A stretch of 64,000 bases of DNA from Cristatella mucedo (Eukaryota; Bryozoa; Phylactolaemata; Cristatellidae), in assembly GCA_009760855.2 (NCBI GenBank), contig WPIO01000025.1:4074501-4138500 (forward strand), written 5' to 3'. Both the position numbers and the translations under genes were made by a program. The first letter of the stretch is position 1. Each line of letters begins with the position of its first letter. The notes beneath the pieces were generated by a model. The model was given only the letters and a program-made list of their open reading frames with translations, did not search any database and was not told where the DNA came from. This document shows positions 1-12,519 of this stretch, piece after piece.

Positions 1-483
1 GTGGCGCGTCGCTCCGAGGGAATTCGGCGCTCACCACTTCGTCTTCCCTGGACAGCACGTCTCGAACGCTCCGCTGCAATACGTGTTCGCTGCACCCACT
101 CCGGACTGCCACAGACGGTCGCGTAGCTTCAGGTAGTACTGCAATCGCCCGCGAGTCAGCAATGAGACGCGGCCTTGCGGCAGGCGGCTAGGGGGGCGAG
201 CGATCGGGGCGGCGCGAGCGACGAGCCGTCTAGCGCGTCGCGGGCGTCGGCGACACTTCGAGCGTCGGCGCTACGTACGTCAGCCACCGAGAGCGTCGTT
301 TTCAAAAGAATGTAGTTGCAGTTGTCCAACTGGTCTTGAGTCACTGAACGAGAAATGGCCGCCGCGCGATACCGTCGCACTCGCGGCTGGAATGGGGATA
401 GGCGCCAGAGCGAGCGAAGGACTCGCTCGCGCGCTCCGTCCAGCGCTAGCTCGGCCTGGGCGTAGCCGCTCGGCTCGGCTTAC

Positions 484-657
484 GTGGGCACTCGTTCTGG
501 CTGCAGACGGCTGTTTCGTTGCTGGCTCCTTCGCAGACGAGGCCCGCTCCGGGGGCCGACGCGCCGCTGCTGCCGACGCCGCACACGCGCTCGCGCACCT
601 GGATGCCGCCGCCGCACGTGGCGCTGCAGGCCGAATAGGCTCCCCAGACGCCCCAGC
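484..657 (-). CDS. TSP1-repeat exon (secreted or membrane protein, internal exon)
   Basis: The minus strand encodes one complete thrombospondin type 1 repeat. It has the Trp motif (WGVWGAYSAC), the CSATCGGG turn, the basic layer (RERVC) and six cysteines ending in NEC. A splice acceptor (gttgcag) sits directly upstream and a donor (gtaagcc) directly downstream. The exon is 174 bases with both boundaries in phase 1, the usual symmetrical TSP1 module, and can join the upstream TSP1 exon at 1475-1666 without changing frame. TSP1 repeats are extracellular, disulphide-bonded adhesion modules found in animals. One N-glycosylation site (NET) is visible. The gene continues beyond position 1 of the window, so its full identity (ADAMTS-like, hemicentin-like, brain angiogenesis inhibitor-like or other) is not known. 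Confidence 0.8.
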
Positions 658-1197
658 CTGCAACGAGTAGCGCGCGAGCGAGCGCTGGCGACGCGAGCGA
701 CGCTCCTGCCGCGCATGCGCCGCATGCTCGAACTCGAATCCAGGCCGCCGCGGCCGGCGGCGGCGGCGGCGAAGGCAAACGTTTGGCGCGGTTGCTCCGG
801 AACAGCGGCTGTTCCGAAACAGCGGCTGCTCCGGAACAGCGGCTGCTCCGGAACAGCGGCTGCTCGCGTGCGCCCCGCGGCTAGACCTCGGGCTATCCTC
901 GTCTCCGGCGGCGCTTGCATTTTCTATTTTGCACTGCGATCTGACTTTGCGACTTCCCCAGCGTAGGCCAAGCGCTGGCGGCTGCCTCAGACGAGCGATC
1001 CGCTCGTGCGACCTCTGGCCGCGAGCGTGACCTCTGGCCGCAGGCGTAACCTCGAGTTTCACTCTCGACTCTCATCGGCAGCTCACTGGACGGCGTCCGC
1101 CTTCCAAAGCGGCTGCCCCGCACTGCGTTGCGCCTCTTCCACCGGTGCCGCACCACCGCGCGCCTCGTGCGATATCCGACTCCGCGAGCCAAGTAGC

Positions 1198-1326
<129 letters not shown>

Positions 1327-1474
1327 TCGGCGCTGCTCGCACCTGCCGCGCATGCGCCGCGCCGGCGGCGAGCAGCCGCTCCCCTCGCCCTCGCCGCCGC
1401 TACGCCTCCCGTCGCGTGGCCAGCGCTATCGGGCGGCGCGCACGCGCAGGCGACGCGACTCGAGCCGTACGCAC

Positions 1475-1666
1475 TGCCGCAGGTGCAGGGTTGAGACTGA
1501 TCGAACGAGTCGGCGACGTCCGAGCCGTTGCAGCCGACGACGCTCTGCCAAGGCTGCACCGGCGTCGCCGGCTGGACGCACGACCGCGATCTGTTCCTCC
1601 AGCCGCCGTTGGCGCACGAGTCGTTGCACTCCGACCAGCTCGCCCACTCCGTCCACTCGCTCTGCA
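1475..1666 (-). CDS. TSP1-repeat exon (upstream module of the same gene)
   Basis: The minus strand encodes a second TSP1 repeat with the three-Trp motif EWTEWASWSEC, the CNDSCANGGW turn, RNRSRSC, and six cysteines ending in QPCTC. I chose the acceptor ending gccgagcag, which gives a phase-1 start; a second AG four bases downstream would give phase 0 and break frame with its neighbours. The donor is gtgcgt after CTGCGGCA. At 192 bases the exon is again phase 1-1. Sequons NDS, NRS and NGS suggest glycosylation. The intron to the next exon contains the long CT microsatellite at 1201-1323. The module is well supported; the exact acceptor is less certain. Confidence 0.78.
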
Positions 1667-2078
1667 CTGCTCGGCAAAGAGATGCGCCGCGCGCGCGCGC
1701 TCTGTGACACGAGGCGAGCGCGCTCGAACGCGCCGCCGCCGCCGAGGCGCCAACGCCACCCGGCTACGGCTCGAGGTTCGCGGCGGCGGCGGCGCAGCTG
1801 CGGCCTCGGTACCTCGCCCAATCGTCCCGCTCGCGAGCGCGCCGCCTCCGCCGCGAAGCGCGCGGAGCGTCGCGGCGGCGGCGGCGCTCCGGCGGGCAGG
1901 TGAGAGCAACCGGCGAGTGCCGGCGAGAGCAGGGCAGCAGACGATGCGCGCATCCAAAACGAGAACGAGAACGCGAGCTCTCGGCTTCGCTTTCGATTCC
2001 GCCGCGTATTGCGAAGCGTTCAGAGAGAGAGAGACCTCTCTCTCTCTCTCTGAAGAGCCGGCGCGGCGCGGGCTTCCG

Positions 2079-2080
<2 letters not shown>

Positions 2081-2154
<74 letters not shown>

Positions 2155-2155
2155 G
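2081..2155. repeat. (CCG)n trinucleotide repeat
   Basis: About 25 uninterrupted CCG units immediately downstream (minus-strand sense) of the donor of the cysteine-rich exon, so probably intronic. Poly-Pro and poly-Arg frames across it are not taken as genes. Confidence 0.95.
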
Positions 2156-2203
2156 GACGGGGCGCGGGGCGAGGACGAGGCGGAGACAGCGGCGCCGTCC
2201 TAC

Positions 2204-2362
2204 CTAAGCATTGAGCCCGCGTGAGGTTGTATGTGTATTCCGCCTCCACGACTTCGCCGCTGCACGTGTAGTTTCTGTAATACCCGCAACTCGTCGACGT
2301 TTTGCTGCTCTTCGAGTCATTGTCGCACTCGCATATCGTCGAGTAGGCCGAGTAGAAGCAAA
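2204..2362 (-). CDS. Cysteine-rich exon of the TSP1 gene
   Basis: A 159-base minus-strand open segment lies between a good acceptor (gttgtag) and donor (TTAG|GTAGGA), phase 1-1 like the TSP1 exons downstream. It encodes a Cys-rich stretch (CFYSAY, ICECDND, SCGYYRNYTC, TRAQC) with the sequons NDS, NYT and NLT. I do not recognise the domain; its cysteine density and sequons fit an extracellular module between the signal peptide and the TSP1 repeats. Support comes from phase agreement and composition; no homology search was possible. Confidence 0.55.
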   Translation of the reverse strand, partial: FASTRPTRRYASATMTRRAAKRRRVAGITETTRAAAKSWRRNTHTTSRGLNA

Positions 2363-2617
2363 CTACAACGAACGGGCGGTGCGGCGGCGAGCCGCCGGCT
2401 CAGTCTCTCGAGCACACGCAGCTTGCGGCTCCAAGCGCCACGCTGCGTCGCTCGCCGCGCAGCGCTTCGCTGCGTCACCGCAGCGCTGCGCTGCGGTTCG
2501 ACGTCGCGACGCCAGCTTGTCGGTGCTTCGCGGGCCAGGTGGGCGTCGCTCGCGCGGAGCCGGGGGTAAGAGGCGGGCCGCGGCGAGAGCTGGCGCTCGC
2601 GCGCGCTCGAGGCGTAC

Positions 2618-2713
2618 CCTCCGCAGTCGACGGGTTATCCGTCGTTCCCTCCATCGGCTCCTCCGTGTCCATCATCGCAGTGACGTCCATCTCGTCTTGC
2701 GACATCGCGCACG
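2618..2713 (-). CDS. Possible acidic linker exon of the TSP1 gene
   Basis: A 96-base minus-strand segment, bounded by cccgcacag and G|GTACGC, keeps phase 1 at both ends. It encodes a Met/Glu/Asp/Thr-rich peptide (SQDEMDVTAMMDTEEPMEG, then TTDNPSTAEG) unlike the surrounding GC-biased noise. It would act as a flexible acidic linker. The acceptor may lie further upstream, near 2855, making the exon longer. This is an inference from splice sites and composition only. Confidence 0.4.
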
Positions 2714-2938
2714 CTGTGCGGGACATAGGAAGCGGCACGCTTCGACGACGGAGCGACTGCTGCTGCTGCGGCGACAGCGGCGGCGGCGGCTCACCGCTCC
2801 CCGGCGACAAGCGAGCGGCGGCGGCGGCACGAGTGCACAGCTGAAGCTCTCTGAAGGCGCCACGCGCGCGTCCTCCTCTCCGCCCGCTCGCCCCTGCGGC
2901 CGCTGCGCGGGCGGGGCTTCGCGCTCGCACTTACGCAC

Positions 2939-2990
2939 CGAACGCCAGGGCGAGAACGACCGCGAACGACAGGCTCCCTCTTCCTTTCAT
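2939..2990 (-). CDS. Signal-peptide first exon of the TSP1 gene
   Basis: The ATG at 2990 opens a peptide with a short basic start and a hydrophobic core (MKGRGSLSFAVVLALAFG), a typical signal peptide that targets the product to the secretory pathway. A donor after TTCG (gtgcgt) leaves phase 1, matching every downstream exon; a stronger consensus gtaagt four bases further on would leave phase 2 and is therefore less likely. The exon lies upstream of the cysteine-rich exons on the same strand and about 2.3 kb from the last TSP1 exon seen. Confidence 0.55.
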
Positions 2991-3277
2991 CTGCAAATAC
3001 GCACGACAGCGAAGCGTCTCTCAGACGAAGCGAAGCCTCCCCTCGCGCTCGCCCCGATTCGACGCGATCCCCGGCGTTCGACGCGATCGCTTCTTCGCGG
3101 GCTCGCGCTCGCCCTCTGCCAGCCGCCGAGCAACGGGGCCGGAAGCGAGTCATGTGAGCGAAGAGGCAAAGGCCGACGCGAGGAATAGCCGCGGCGGTGC
3201 GACCCGCGGCCGCCGCCGGCACGCGCGCCGCCGGCCCACTAACCTTGTTACTAGTCTCTTTGGCAGACTAAGGTTCG

Positions 3278-3383
<106 letters not shown>

Positions 3384-3844
3384 CTTTAGTTGTCGGCTCG
3401 TCGCGTTTGCCCTCGCTCCTCGCCTTCTCCCTCTCGCGCTTGCGCCGCGCCTTCGTTGGCTTTCCTCCGCGAAATGAGCGGCGCCGACGCGCGAGCAACT
3501 CCTAATCAATTGGCGAGTTGAAAGGGGAACTGCGAGCGGCGCTCAAATAATGGAAAGTAAAGTGGAGCCGTTTGCCGTCGCGCACTTGAAGCTCGCTCAG
3601 CATTAGCTGCCATTGTGCGCCGACTGGAAGCTTTGCTTGGATTTGGCGCTGTCGCTATGCCTACGCAAGCAGTGACGTACTGTTCTGCTTGCATACAATT
3701 CACGCGCTATCCGGCACCGGCGCGCGGGAAATCTTTTGAGGTCGGCTGTAATAGGGATACCTGGCTGGCGGCCTCTCATGATGGCCCCTCGGATAAGCTC
3801 GCCTTTGGCATGGCCGCAATGGTCGCAGACCGACTTCACTATTA

Positions 3845-4785
<941 letters not shown>

Positions 4786-4799
4786 TCGGCATCAAAGGA

Positions 4800-6035
4800 C
4801 GCTTGCATGGCGACCGGATGTTGGCCCGAAGATGGAATTTCTGCTACGCATACGGTCTGCAAATACTGGAAGGTTCAGAATACCTTCGGGTAACCGATTC
4901 TGTTGCACGACTACAAGCAGGCAAATTGCGTTGTGCCTTGTGTTCCGACAGAATGGCCATTTGGTCGGCGTCAAGACGATAAGAAGGAAGTCTTTCTTGT
5001 GCCCACCAAGCTGCCGCGCTCTGAAAGTCTTGACGCTGGAAACATTCCGCTGAGAGCACCTTTGCCGCCACCAAAAGTAGCTCTGAAAGAGCAGCCGATG
5101 CAGGACTGCAAGCGCGGCGGCCCTTCACTGGGTCTCGGGCGGCCGCCATTGACTTCGGGCAGGCCTGCCTCGAAAGACATTCGTCACTGACGTTGGAAAC
5201 AATGTCGGCACAAGCAAAGGCAAAAGGACTCGTTATAAATTCTCAGCATCCCATGCGCCTCGAGCGCTCGCTCCTCGATTCCTCTTTTTAGCAAGTCAGC
5301 GCCTCTACGATCGGTCGTCGTCGGCCGCGGCTGCCGTGCGTCACGTGACCACCGCTCTCGCGCTGCCGCCGCCGAGCAGCGGCGGTGCACCGACAGGTAA
5401 GGATGCTCGGCGCGCCGCACGGCCAGCGCTGCGCAGATTGAGCGGCGGCAGCGAGTACGAGGGCGACGACGACGCGGAACACCGCTCGCCGCCGGCAATC
5501 GATGCGGCGTCAAAATCTGTTAGCACGAGAGGCGCTTAGTGAGCGCGATTGATTTCACAAAGCAAACAGGCTCACCGCCGGGGAACGAACGGCCAGTGGC
5601 TGCCTGCGCGCCGCCCGGATCCGAGCGGCCTCGCAGCGCTTCGCTGGATGCGGGGCGCTCTGAGCTGCGGCGCTGCGCCCGGCCGGCCTGTCGATCCGGG
5701 CACGAGTGACGCGTCGAATTTTCGGCCATGGCGCCACCAGGGGGGGGGGCTGGCCGCGAGCGAGAATACGGTGAGAAAGTCGGCGAAAGGTCTGGCGCCG
5801 GCGCGTGCCGCCTGCCCACTCGCGCGGCGCTTATTACTTGCCGTCGCCGCGGCCATCGCGCCGCCGCCGCCGCCGAGTCGTGTCTTACCACGCGCGCCGC
5901 GGTTGCGACGTGAAAACGTCAAGCTCACTGCTACAGCGGCGGCGGCGGCGGGCGAGACAGCGCTGCGCCGGTGCGTCCATTTACTGCATTCTACCAAGTT
6001 TGATTATCTGTTACCACATTTTACCGTCTAGAAAA
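4800..6035. other. GC-rich stretch with no supported gene
   Basis: Contains many GC-biased frames but none with a domain, consistent phase or convincing splice structure. A signal-peptide-like minus-strand start near 5482 is noted elsewhere and not accepted. Confidence 0.5.
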
Positions 6036-6039
6036 TTGT

Positions 6040-6400
6040 CTAGTTTACCATTCCAAATCCCGGAACTCTCTTTCGACTTGCGTAACGATATTCCCCGACT
6101 TGACCACACTTAAAAAGAAACTAAAAGTGCATCTATGTATCACATAATTTGGTGAGTCCGTGTAATTAATTATTTACGTGTTTATGCGCGCTGACATTGT
6201 GCATGCTGCCACTAACCACGCTTGCATGCTGACCCTGTGCACGTCACCCCTAACCATGTTATGCTTGTTGTCATTGAGCATGCTACCCCTAACCGTTCGA
6301 CCGTGTTTCTTTTGCAGCACATGTAAAGTGCCTAAAAAGAGATTGAGTTCTCTGAGGGCGCTATATCAAATGTATTATTATTATTATTATCATTATTATT
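6040..6400 (+). mobile_element. 5'-truncated L2/CR1-like LINE, 3' end
   Basis: Carries the last codons of the LINE reverse-transcriptase protein and its 3' untranslated region: the repeated phrases around gcatgctgccactaacca and cccctaacca, then the tail hairpin region (agagattgagttctctgag) and (ATT)n. It matches the 3' end of the long copy at 28082-31200 in opposite orientation. Confidence 0.8.
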
Positions 6401-6503
6401 AGTACTATCCAGTGCAAAATATTTCTAGAAAATGGTCAGCGCGCAACGTAGCGCAACGGCAAGGAGCTCGGTTTTCCTTGTATATATACGCATCGCCTGT
6501 CTA

Positions 6504-6651
<148 letters not shown>

Positions 6652-6989
6652 TGTATATACGCATTGCCAGTGTCTGTAGTGCGTGAATGCAATCGTTCAC
6701 CCAATACCGCCGAGCCGCATGTATTCACGGCACGTTAAAGTGAGTTCGCGAGGCTGGTAGCACAGTGCGACGGCGCAGGCTTTGGAACCACTTTAAGAAT
6801 ATATATATACATGTAAATATAGATATATGTGAAGATATATATACCTAAAAAGCAACACAGTACGGCCAGACAGGAAGCGCTTCCCTCCTGCAGACGCTTC
6901 AGCTGGTGCTAAGTTGCCTCATTCCAATCTCCAGGCCGATGCTGGGATGCGCTCGTTTCTACCTGCTCAGCCAAGCCCGCTGACCCACT

Positions 6990-7085
6990 GACAGAGATAA
7001 TAATAACAATAATAATGCACTTGATAAAGCGCGCTCGGATAACTTAATCTCTTTCTAGGCGCTTTACATTTGCTGCAAAGGGAGT
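6990..7085 (-). mobile_element. LINE tail fragment
   Basis: Reverse-oriented (ATT)n, then the LINE 3' hairpin region (gataaagcgcgctcgg, cttaatctctttctaggcgc) and tttgctgcaaaggg. Only the terminal 90 or so bases of the family remain. Confidence 0.75.
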
Positions 7086-7999
7086 CCGACACTGTAAGCA
7101 ATCGGGTCGATCTAAAAGTGGCGGGCGGCCCCTCGCTGGGACGGCTGCGTCTGTCAGCCGTCCTCTATTTGATGCGCGTCCAATAAGAGCAACGACGGGC
7201 AGCGATTCGTTCCAAACTGCCTGCACGACGACTGTTACCTAGCGCAGTCGGTGTGTGCGTTTTCGCGTCCTAATTGGTTGGCGATCAGTTTACAAACGCG
7301 GTGCTGAACCTGGTCATGAGCGCGAGCTGCTGTAGGCCTGCCTGTAAGCGAGTCGGCTGGATGTCACCTGCCGTATCAGCCGATATAGAGTTACGCTTTT
7401 TCTAATACGGCGTTGGTGCTAGCGCCGCGTGCACAATATCGAGCGCCTTGTATCGCTACCGTTGGCGCATTGCGAGCTCCAGGTCTTTGCCAGTGGCACG
7501 CCTCGCGCCGCCGCCGCCGCTCCTGCTAGCGAGGCTTGCGAGCGGTCGTGACGCAGTGCCGCTGATGTACGTGCGAGCGTTGCCAAGGACGTTCTAGGTA
7601 GAAAAGGAAATTTTTAGTCAAACCGAATAGCGCACCGGCGATTCGCCGAGGCCGAGTATTCTTTTGGGTCACTTCTTCGTACTAGAGCGCTCTGCCGCGC
7701 TGCGCTCGCTCGCTCGTCCCCCGGACCCAAGGCGCTGGAAGCGGCCGTTTCCGGCCGCTTTCAGCGCCTTGGGTCCGAGCCAGAACCAGGAAGCAGCCAA
7801 TCGCGACGGCACAATGCGACATTGGGCAGGGTCAGGGCCCTAGCTCCCTTCTCTCCCCCGACGAGCTTAGCGTGCACGTGCTCGTGTCAGGCCTCGAAGC
7901 CGAAAGCGGACCAGCACGGAAGGACTCGCAGCCTTCAGCCTGGGTATATAGCTGCCTCTACCGACGACCGTCGACTCAAGTCCTTGTACTAAACGTTGA
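7086..7999. other. Intergenic host DNA with a palindrome, no gene seen
   Basis: No supported coding frame. It holds the strong palindrome at 7723-7776 and a TATA-like sequence (gggtatatagc) near 7943 with nothing recognisable downstream. Confidence 0.5.
7723..7776. repeat. 54-base near-perfect inverted repeat
   Basis: Arms of 25 bases (ggacccaaggcgctggaagc then ggccg, and its complement) with one mismatch and a 4-base loop (tttc). Very GC-rich, so a stable hairpin or cruciform. No gene is adjacent; its role is unknown. Confidence 0.9.
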
Positions 8000-8000
8000 T

Positions 8001-8191
8001 AAAATAAATAAATTAAACACTAACTGATTTAACAGCCTCTCTTTTGTATAGCGACAGAAGAGCCTTTACGGCTATCACCACCGCTTGCAGTGGTGATGAA
8101 GGATCGCCCACCGCAGGACTCGAATCCACGACGTCGGGACCGAGGTCGTGAAAAGCAACCGCCTTAGCTAGTGTGCCATCACGTCTCACCA
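8001..8191 (-). mobile_element. tRNA-derived SINE, family A
   Basis: On the minus strand it starts with a tRNA-like head: an A-box-like tgagacgtgatggc region, a cacgacctcggtcccgacgt segment and a B-box-like ggattcgagtcct region. A body (gcagtggtgatagccgtaaa, ctcttctgtcgctatac) and an A/T-rich tail follow. Copies in this window share the same ends; the empty site near 21105 defines the family boundaries. Confidence 0.85.
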
Positions 8192-8198
8192 AAGACTA

Positions 8199-8315
8199 AC
8201 GGCTATCACCACTGCTAGCAGTTGACAATAAAGGATCGCCCAACTCCAGGATTCGAACCTACGACCTCAGCGGTGAAGAGCGAGCACATTACCTCCTAGG
8301 CTGCTATCGTAACCC
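8199..8315 (-). mobile_element. Diverged tRNA-derived SINE related to family A
   Basis: Lies directly next to the previous SINE and in the same orientation. It repeats the ggctatcaccactgc body and has a B-box-like ggattcgaacc, but its tRNA-like head differs from the family consensus. Either an older copy or a related subfamily. Confidence 0.55.
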
Positions 8316-8319
8316 TATC

Positions 8320-10885
8320 TGCGCATCAGGCCTGCCAACCAAATCCGGCACGGCTCCGCGCTTTCATTAAACCGTGGGCTCCTGCAGGCGGTCCATTGAT
8401 TTCTCGTCGTTATTCGTCTCCATCTGGGAATAGCGCACTTGCACGCGGCCAGTGCAACGAGAAAAACGCCATCATCCCCACGTTTAGGAATTACTTTGCT
8501 AGTGCGATAGCTCTATAGAGGATCGCTGAGCGCATCCTTTAACTTGTTCATCACGCTCTTGGGACATTTCCGCTGCTGTTACAGCTGGCAAACCAAACGC
8601 ACCAAATGACCTTCAACTTGCGCCACTTATGTGTGCGCTCCCTTTTTTTAGTCGCCATTCCTATGTTGTTCTGTAGGTAACAGATGACGCCGGTATGTAA
8701 GCGGCGGCCAGTGCAGTAGCCACCAGATGCGCTGCGCTCGCGGAAAGTTCAGCTTGATTGAAGAGTGGTGTTCCGGTGCTACGGTATGTGTACGTCATCC
8801 GTGCCTATGGCCAAATCCGCCACCTCCATCTGTTTGCCGACGCACACTGAGAAGTACGTGGTTGTGAGGCCGAGAATAAGTGAGAGTAACATTCCAAGGT
8901 TGGCATGCATCAACACCGGACCGAGGGATATGCGATTGTATTCTTGTTTGTTCCAAACTATTAAGCTGCTCAAATGACGCTACTGCGAAGAAAGCATCGC
9001 AATTGAAAAGTTGCAGGTCTTATCGACTCCCAAACATGTCTTGCCACTGCAGCAGAACAGCTTTATATCCGCTATGTGCTCGACGCTATACGACACGATG
9101 ACAAAGCTGTTACCGACGGTCGCTGTTAGAATGTACTTAAAGAAGCTGACTGTGCTAGGTTACAATCATCGTACAGGTAGTTTAGAATCATCTTACATCA
9201 TCTTCTTATCATCATCATCATCTTACACGTTGATTCCATCGGACGCAATCAGAACGGGTGCGCCGGACGGACGCTGTCTCAGTCAGCCGCCCGCCACTTT
9301 TACATAAACTCTATTGTTTATGAAAACCAGCCTACTCGCTGTCAGTGCGGCTTGACGGGAGCTAATAGAAACGACAGCAACCCAGTGGCCTGGAACGACA
9401 TTATAATGGATGTGAGTGAGCCAGTGCACTCGCTTCGCTGAGTCATAGTAGAAATACAATACTGTACACGAATTCACACGTCCATTACCCCTTGGTACAC
9501 TATGTTTATGTCGTCGAATGAGCCTGTGGACTTGCTTACGTGTAAATCCTACAAATCTTAAATCTCTTGTAAATTGTAAAGCTTACGTCAAGTCAGACAT
9601 TAAATCGAACAGGAATTCCAGCTGTCCGCTACTAACCATCGCTGAGCTCCGATTGGCTAGAGTCATGTCTCGCGCCTAGGAGCACGCTACGCTCTGATTC
9701 GCTAACCAAGGTAGGGCCGCCATCTTGCCGCGTGCGAACATTACCGCTTTTTAATTAGTGGGGGCTGTATTGACTACTGCGTACCGACTGAAGCTCTGGT
9801 AGGAAGCACGCCTTTCCTAGTGGTACTGCGTTGGTTGGTAGTTCGTTTCAAGCCGTTCCCAGGCCTTCGCTGTCGCACTGCGCCGCTCGCCTGGCACGCG
9901 CTCACTTTAGCACGCCATAAATGGTTACGGGTCGGTCGGCAGCATGGGGCAAAAATTTGCGTTCACACCCTACAGACACTGGCGACGCATATAACACGAA
10001 AAACGCTAGCTCCGTACCGTTGCGAATTGTCTCGCGCTCATTCTTTTGAGGAAAAGTGTAGTACGGGAAGGTACTTCGCGGTAAAATTTGGTAACATGTA
10101 GTCGAACGTGGCAGAATGCGGGAATTGGACGCGCCAGCGCACGAGAGCCGAGCCGCGACGCTGAACCGGCGGCGCGGGCTAAACCAGCTGGATTATGGTG
10201 GATAATTATTATCCGCGATCATTCGATAGTTTTTTCCGAGTCGGCATAAAAAGCCCGTCCCTGAGATACGCTGGCAGTCAGGATTAGACTCTCAGGGCAT
10301 TGGAATTTGAGCTGATTTGAGCCCTTGGCCGCAGAGCGATTGTTGTACGGCGCGGCCGCTGTTGAACGCCTGTAACCGTCCGCTGCTGTCAAATGGACTT
10401 GTCTAAAATATGGAAACTGACTTGATATGTTCAGGAGTGAGCGCTCTTCGTTGCTGCCGTGTTCCTACTACTGCCGACGTATCTGCGTGATGCATCGGTG
10501 CAGCGCCTACAAGTAGCTAGCCGTGCTGCGAGGTTCGGGCGTCACCGGCGTTCGTCGTGTGCCGGCTGAGACTAGCACCATTGCGAGCTTTTTTTCTGCG
10601 GCCTAGTTACGACCGGACGTGAAAGGAGCGCGACGCGTTTTTAACTACGCGGACAAAGGGGACAAAGCTACACATGGCTCCGCTCGCATTGTCAAAAACA
10701 TTTGCTGCTAAATAGCTCCACCGAAGAAGAAACGCAAAAGAGGCAGGCGCTAGCAGGCGCATCGAGTCAAAAAAGTTGTATCAACTCTAATGAAGTTACA
10801 AGGTAGCTATCACAGCTTTAACTTGGGTGAATGGGAGCAGCAACAGACATCCAGTGGGTGCCGAGCTTCGGTGCCGAGTTGTGCC
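8320..10885. other. Host DNA with no recognised feature
   Basis: I see no coding frame with a recognisable domain, no RNA gene and no clear repeat. Base composition is near 50% GC. Confidence 0.45.
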
Positions 10886-10889
10886 ATAT

Positions 10890-11205
10890 GGCAAGAAGCA
10901 TTTTAAGAGTCCACATTTAAAAAGAATTTAAAAACACACCTATTTAGGACAGCATTTAGTGGGTCCCTGTGATTCGTCCTTGATGTGCTTATGCGTGCTG
11001 ACACTGTGCATGCTGCCACTAACCACATTTGCATGCTGACCCCGTGCATGTCACCCCTAACCATGTAATTCATTTTGTTTGTTTATCAAGCATGATATTA
11101 CTCGCCATTCCATTGCATTTCCCTTTGAAGCAAATGTAAAGCGCCTAGAAAGAGATTGAGTTCTCTGAGGGCGCTTTATCAAGTGCATTATTATTATTAT
11201 TATAA
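10890..11205 (+). mobile_element. 5'-truncated L2/CR1-like LINE, 3' end
   Basis: Starts in the last codons of the LINE protein (the acatttaaaaagaatttaaa region), then the 3' untranslated region and the clearest copy of the tail hairpin: AAAGCGCC at 11138-11145 pairs with GGCGCTTT at 11170-11177, with AGAGA/TCTCT pairing inside. Ends in (ATT)n. Confidence 0.85.
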
Positions 11206-11885
11206 AGGCTGTGCTCATGGTTTGACCACGTTTTCCAGCAAATGGACCTTCTTTGTTCTGAAACCGGCTTGATCCTCGTAGTACTAGTTCAGTTCAAAGT
11301 TACTGCGGACTGGCGTGTAAAACGGAGGTTTGGTCAAATTTCAAATAGCCAATATTATTCAGGGTCGAGCACTGAGGAAATTCCAGTGGGCTCCGTATCC
11401 TCTTTCTTGAGGTAGTGCTTGCAACCCAACGGTCCAAATGGTGACTGTCTTCGTCCTCACAGAGCAAAGATTTCTTTCTTTCACGAAACTTTCACCAGCA
11501 GAGTGCTTGTTTTTCTAGTGCTGTCATGTCCTCTTTACCCGGTTTTTGTCACGGTCTGCGGCCCGCGTCCCGCTTGCTTGCGTCCTCATCAAACTGCTCT
11601 TCCTTTTTCCCTCAGTGGTTATCAACATTGTACAACATTGTAGTGGTTATCAACATTGCTTTACTTCTGCGTCTTCTCTTTCCTCCAGCTTTGCCTTCAT
11701 CCAGAAATCTGCTTCAGTGTCTTGTTGGACTTGCTTGCTTTCTTCTTCTCCTCCTCCAGTTTCCGACCAATCGATGGCACAATGCAGCTGCAGCGCTCAA
11801 CGTAGATGGTTCATGTTAGGCGAGTCGTGGGCGACAATAGAGACTATGCAGGTGAAGGAAATTCCTGAACAAAGTGAAAAACTGG
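11206..11885. other. Host DNA with no recognised gene
   Basis: Contains a short direct repeat (gtggttatcaacattg, at about 11608 and 11642) but no supported coding sequence. Confidence 0.4.
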
Positions 11886-11899
11886 CTCGATGCCTAAAT

Positions 11900-12505
<606 letters not shown>

Positions 12506-12519
12506 TGCTCGGGTTTTTT

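Noticed and set aside
5288-5482. Signal-peptide-like start on the minus strand (MFRVVVALVLAAAAQSAQ)
   Set aside because: No convincing minus-strand donor or downstream exon of matching phase; a plus-strand donor-like cag|gtaagg overlaps it. Could be real, but unsupported.
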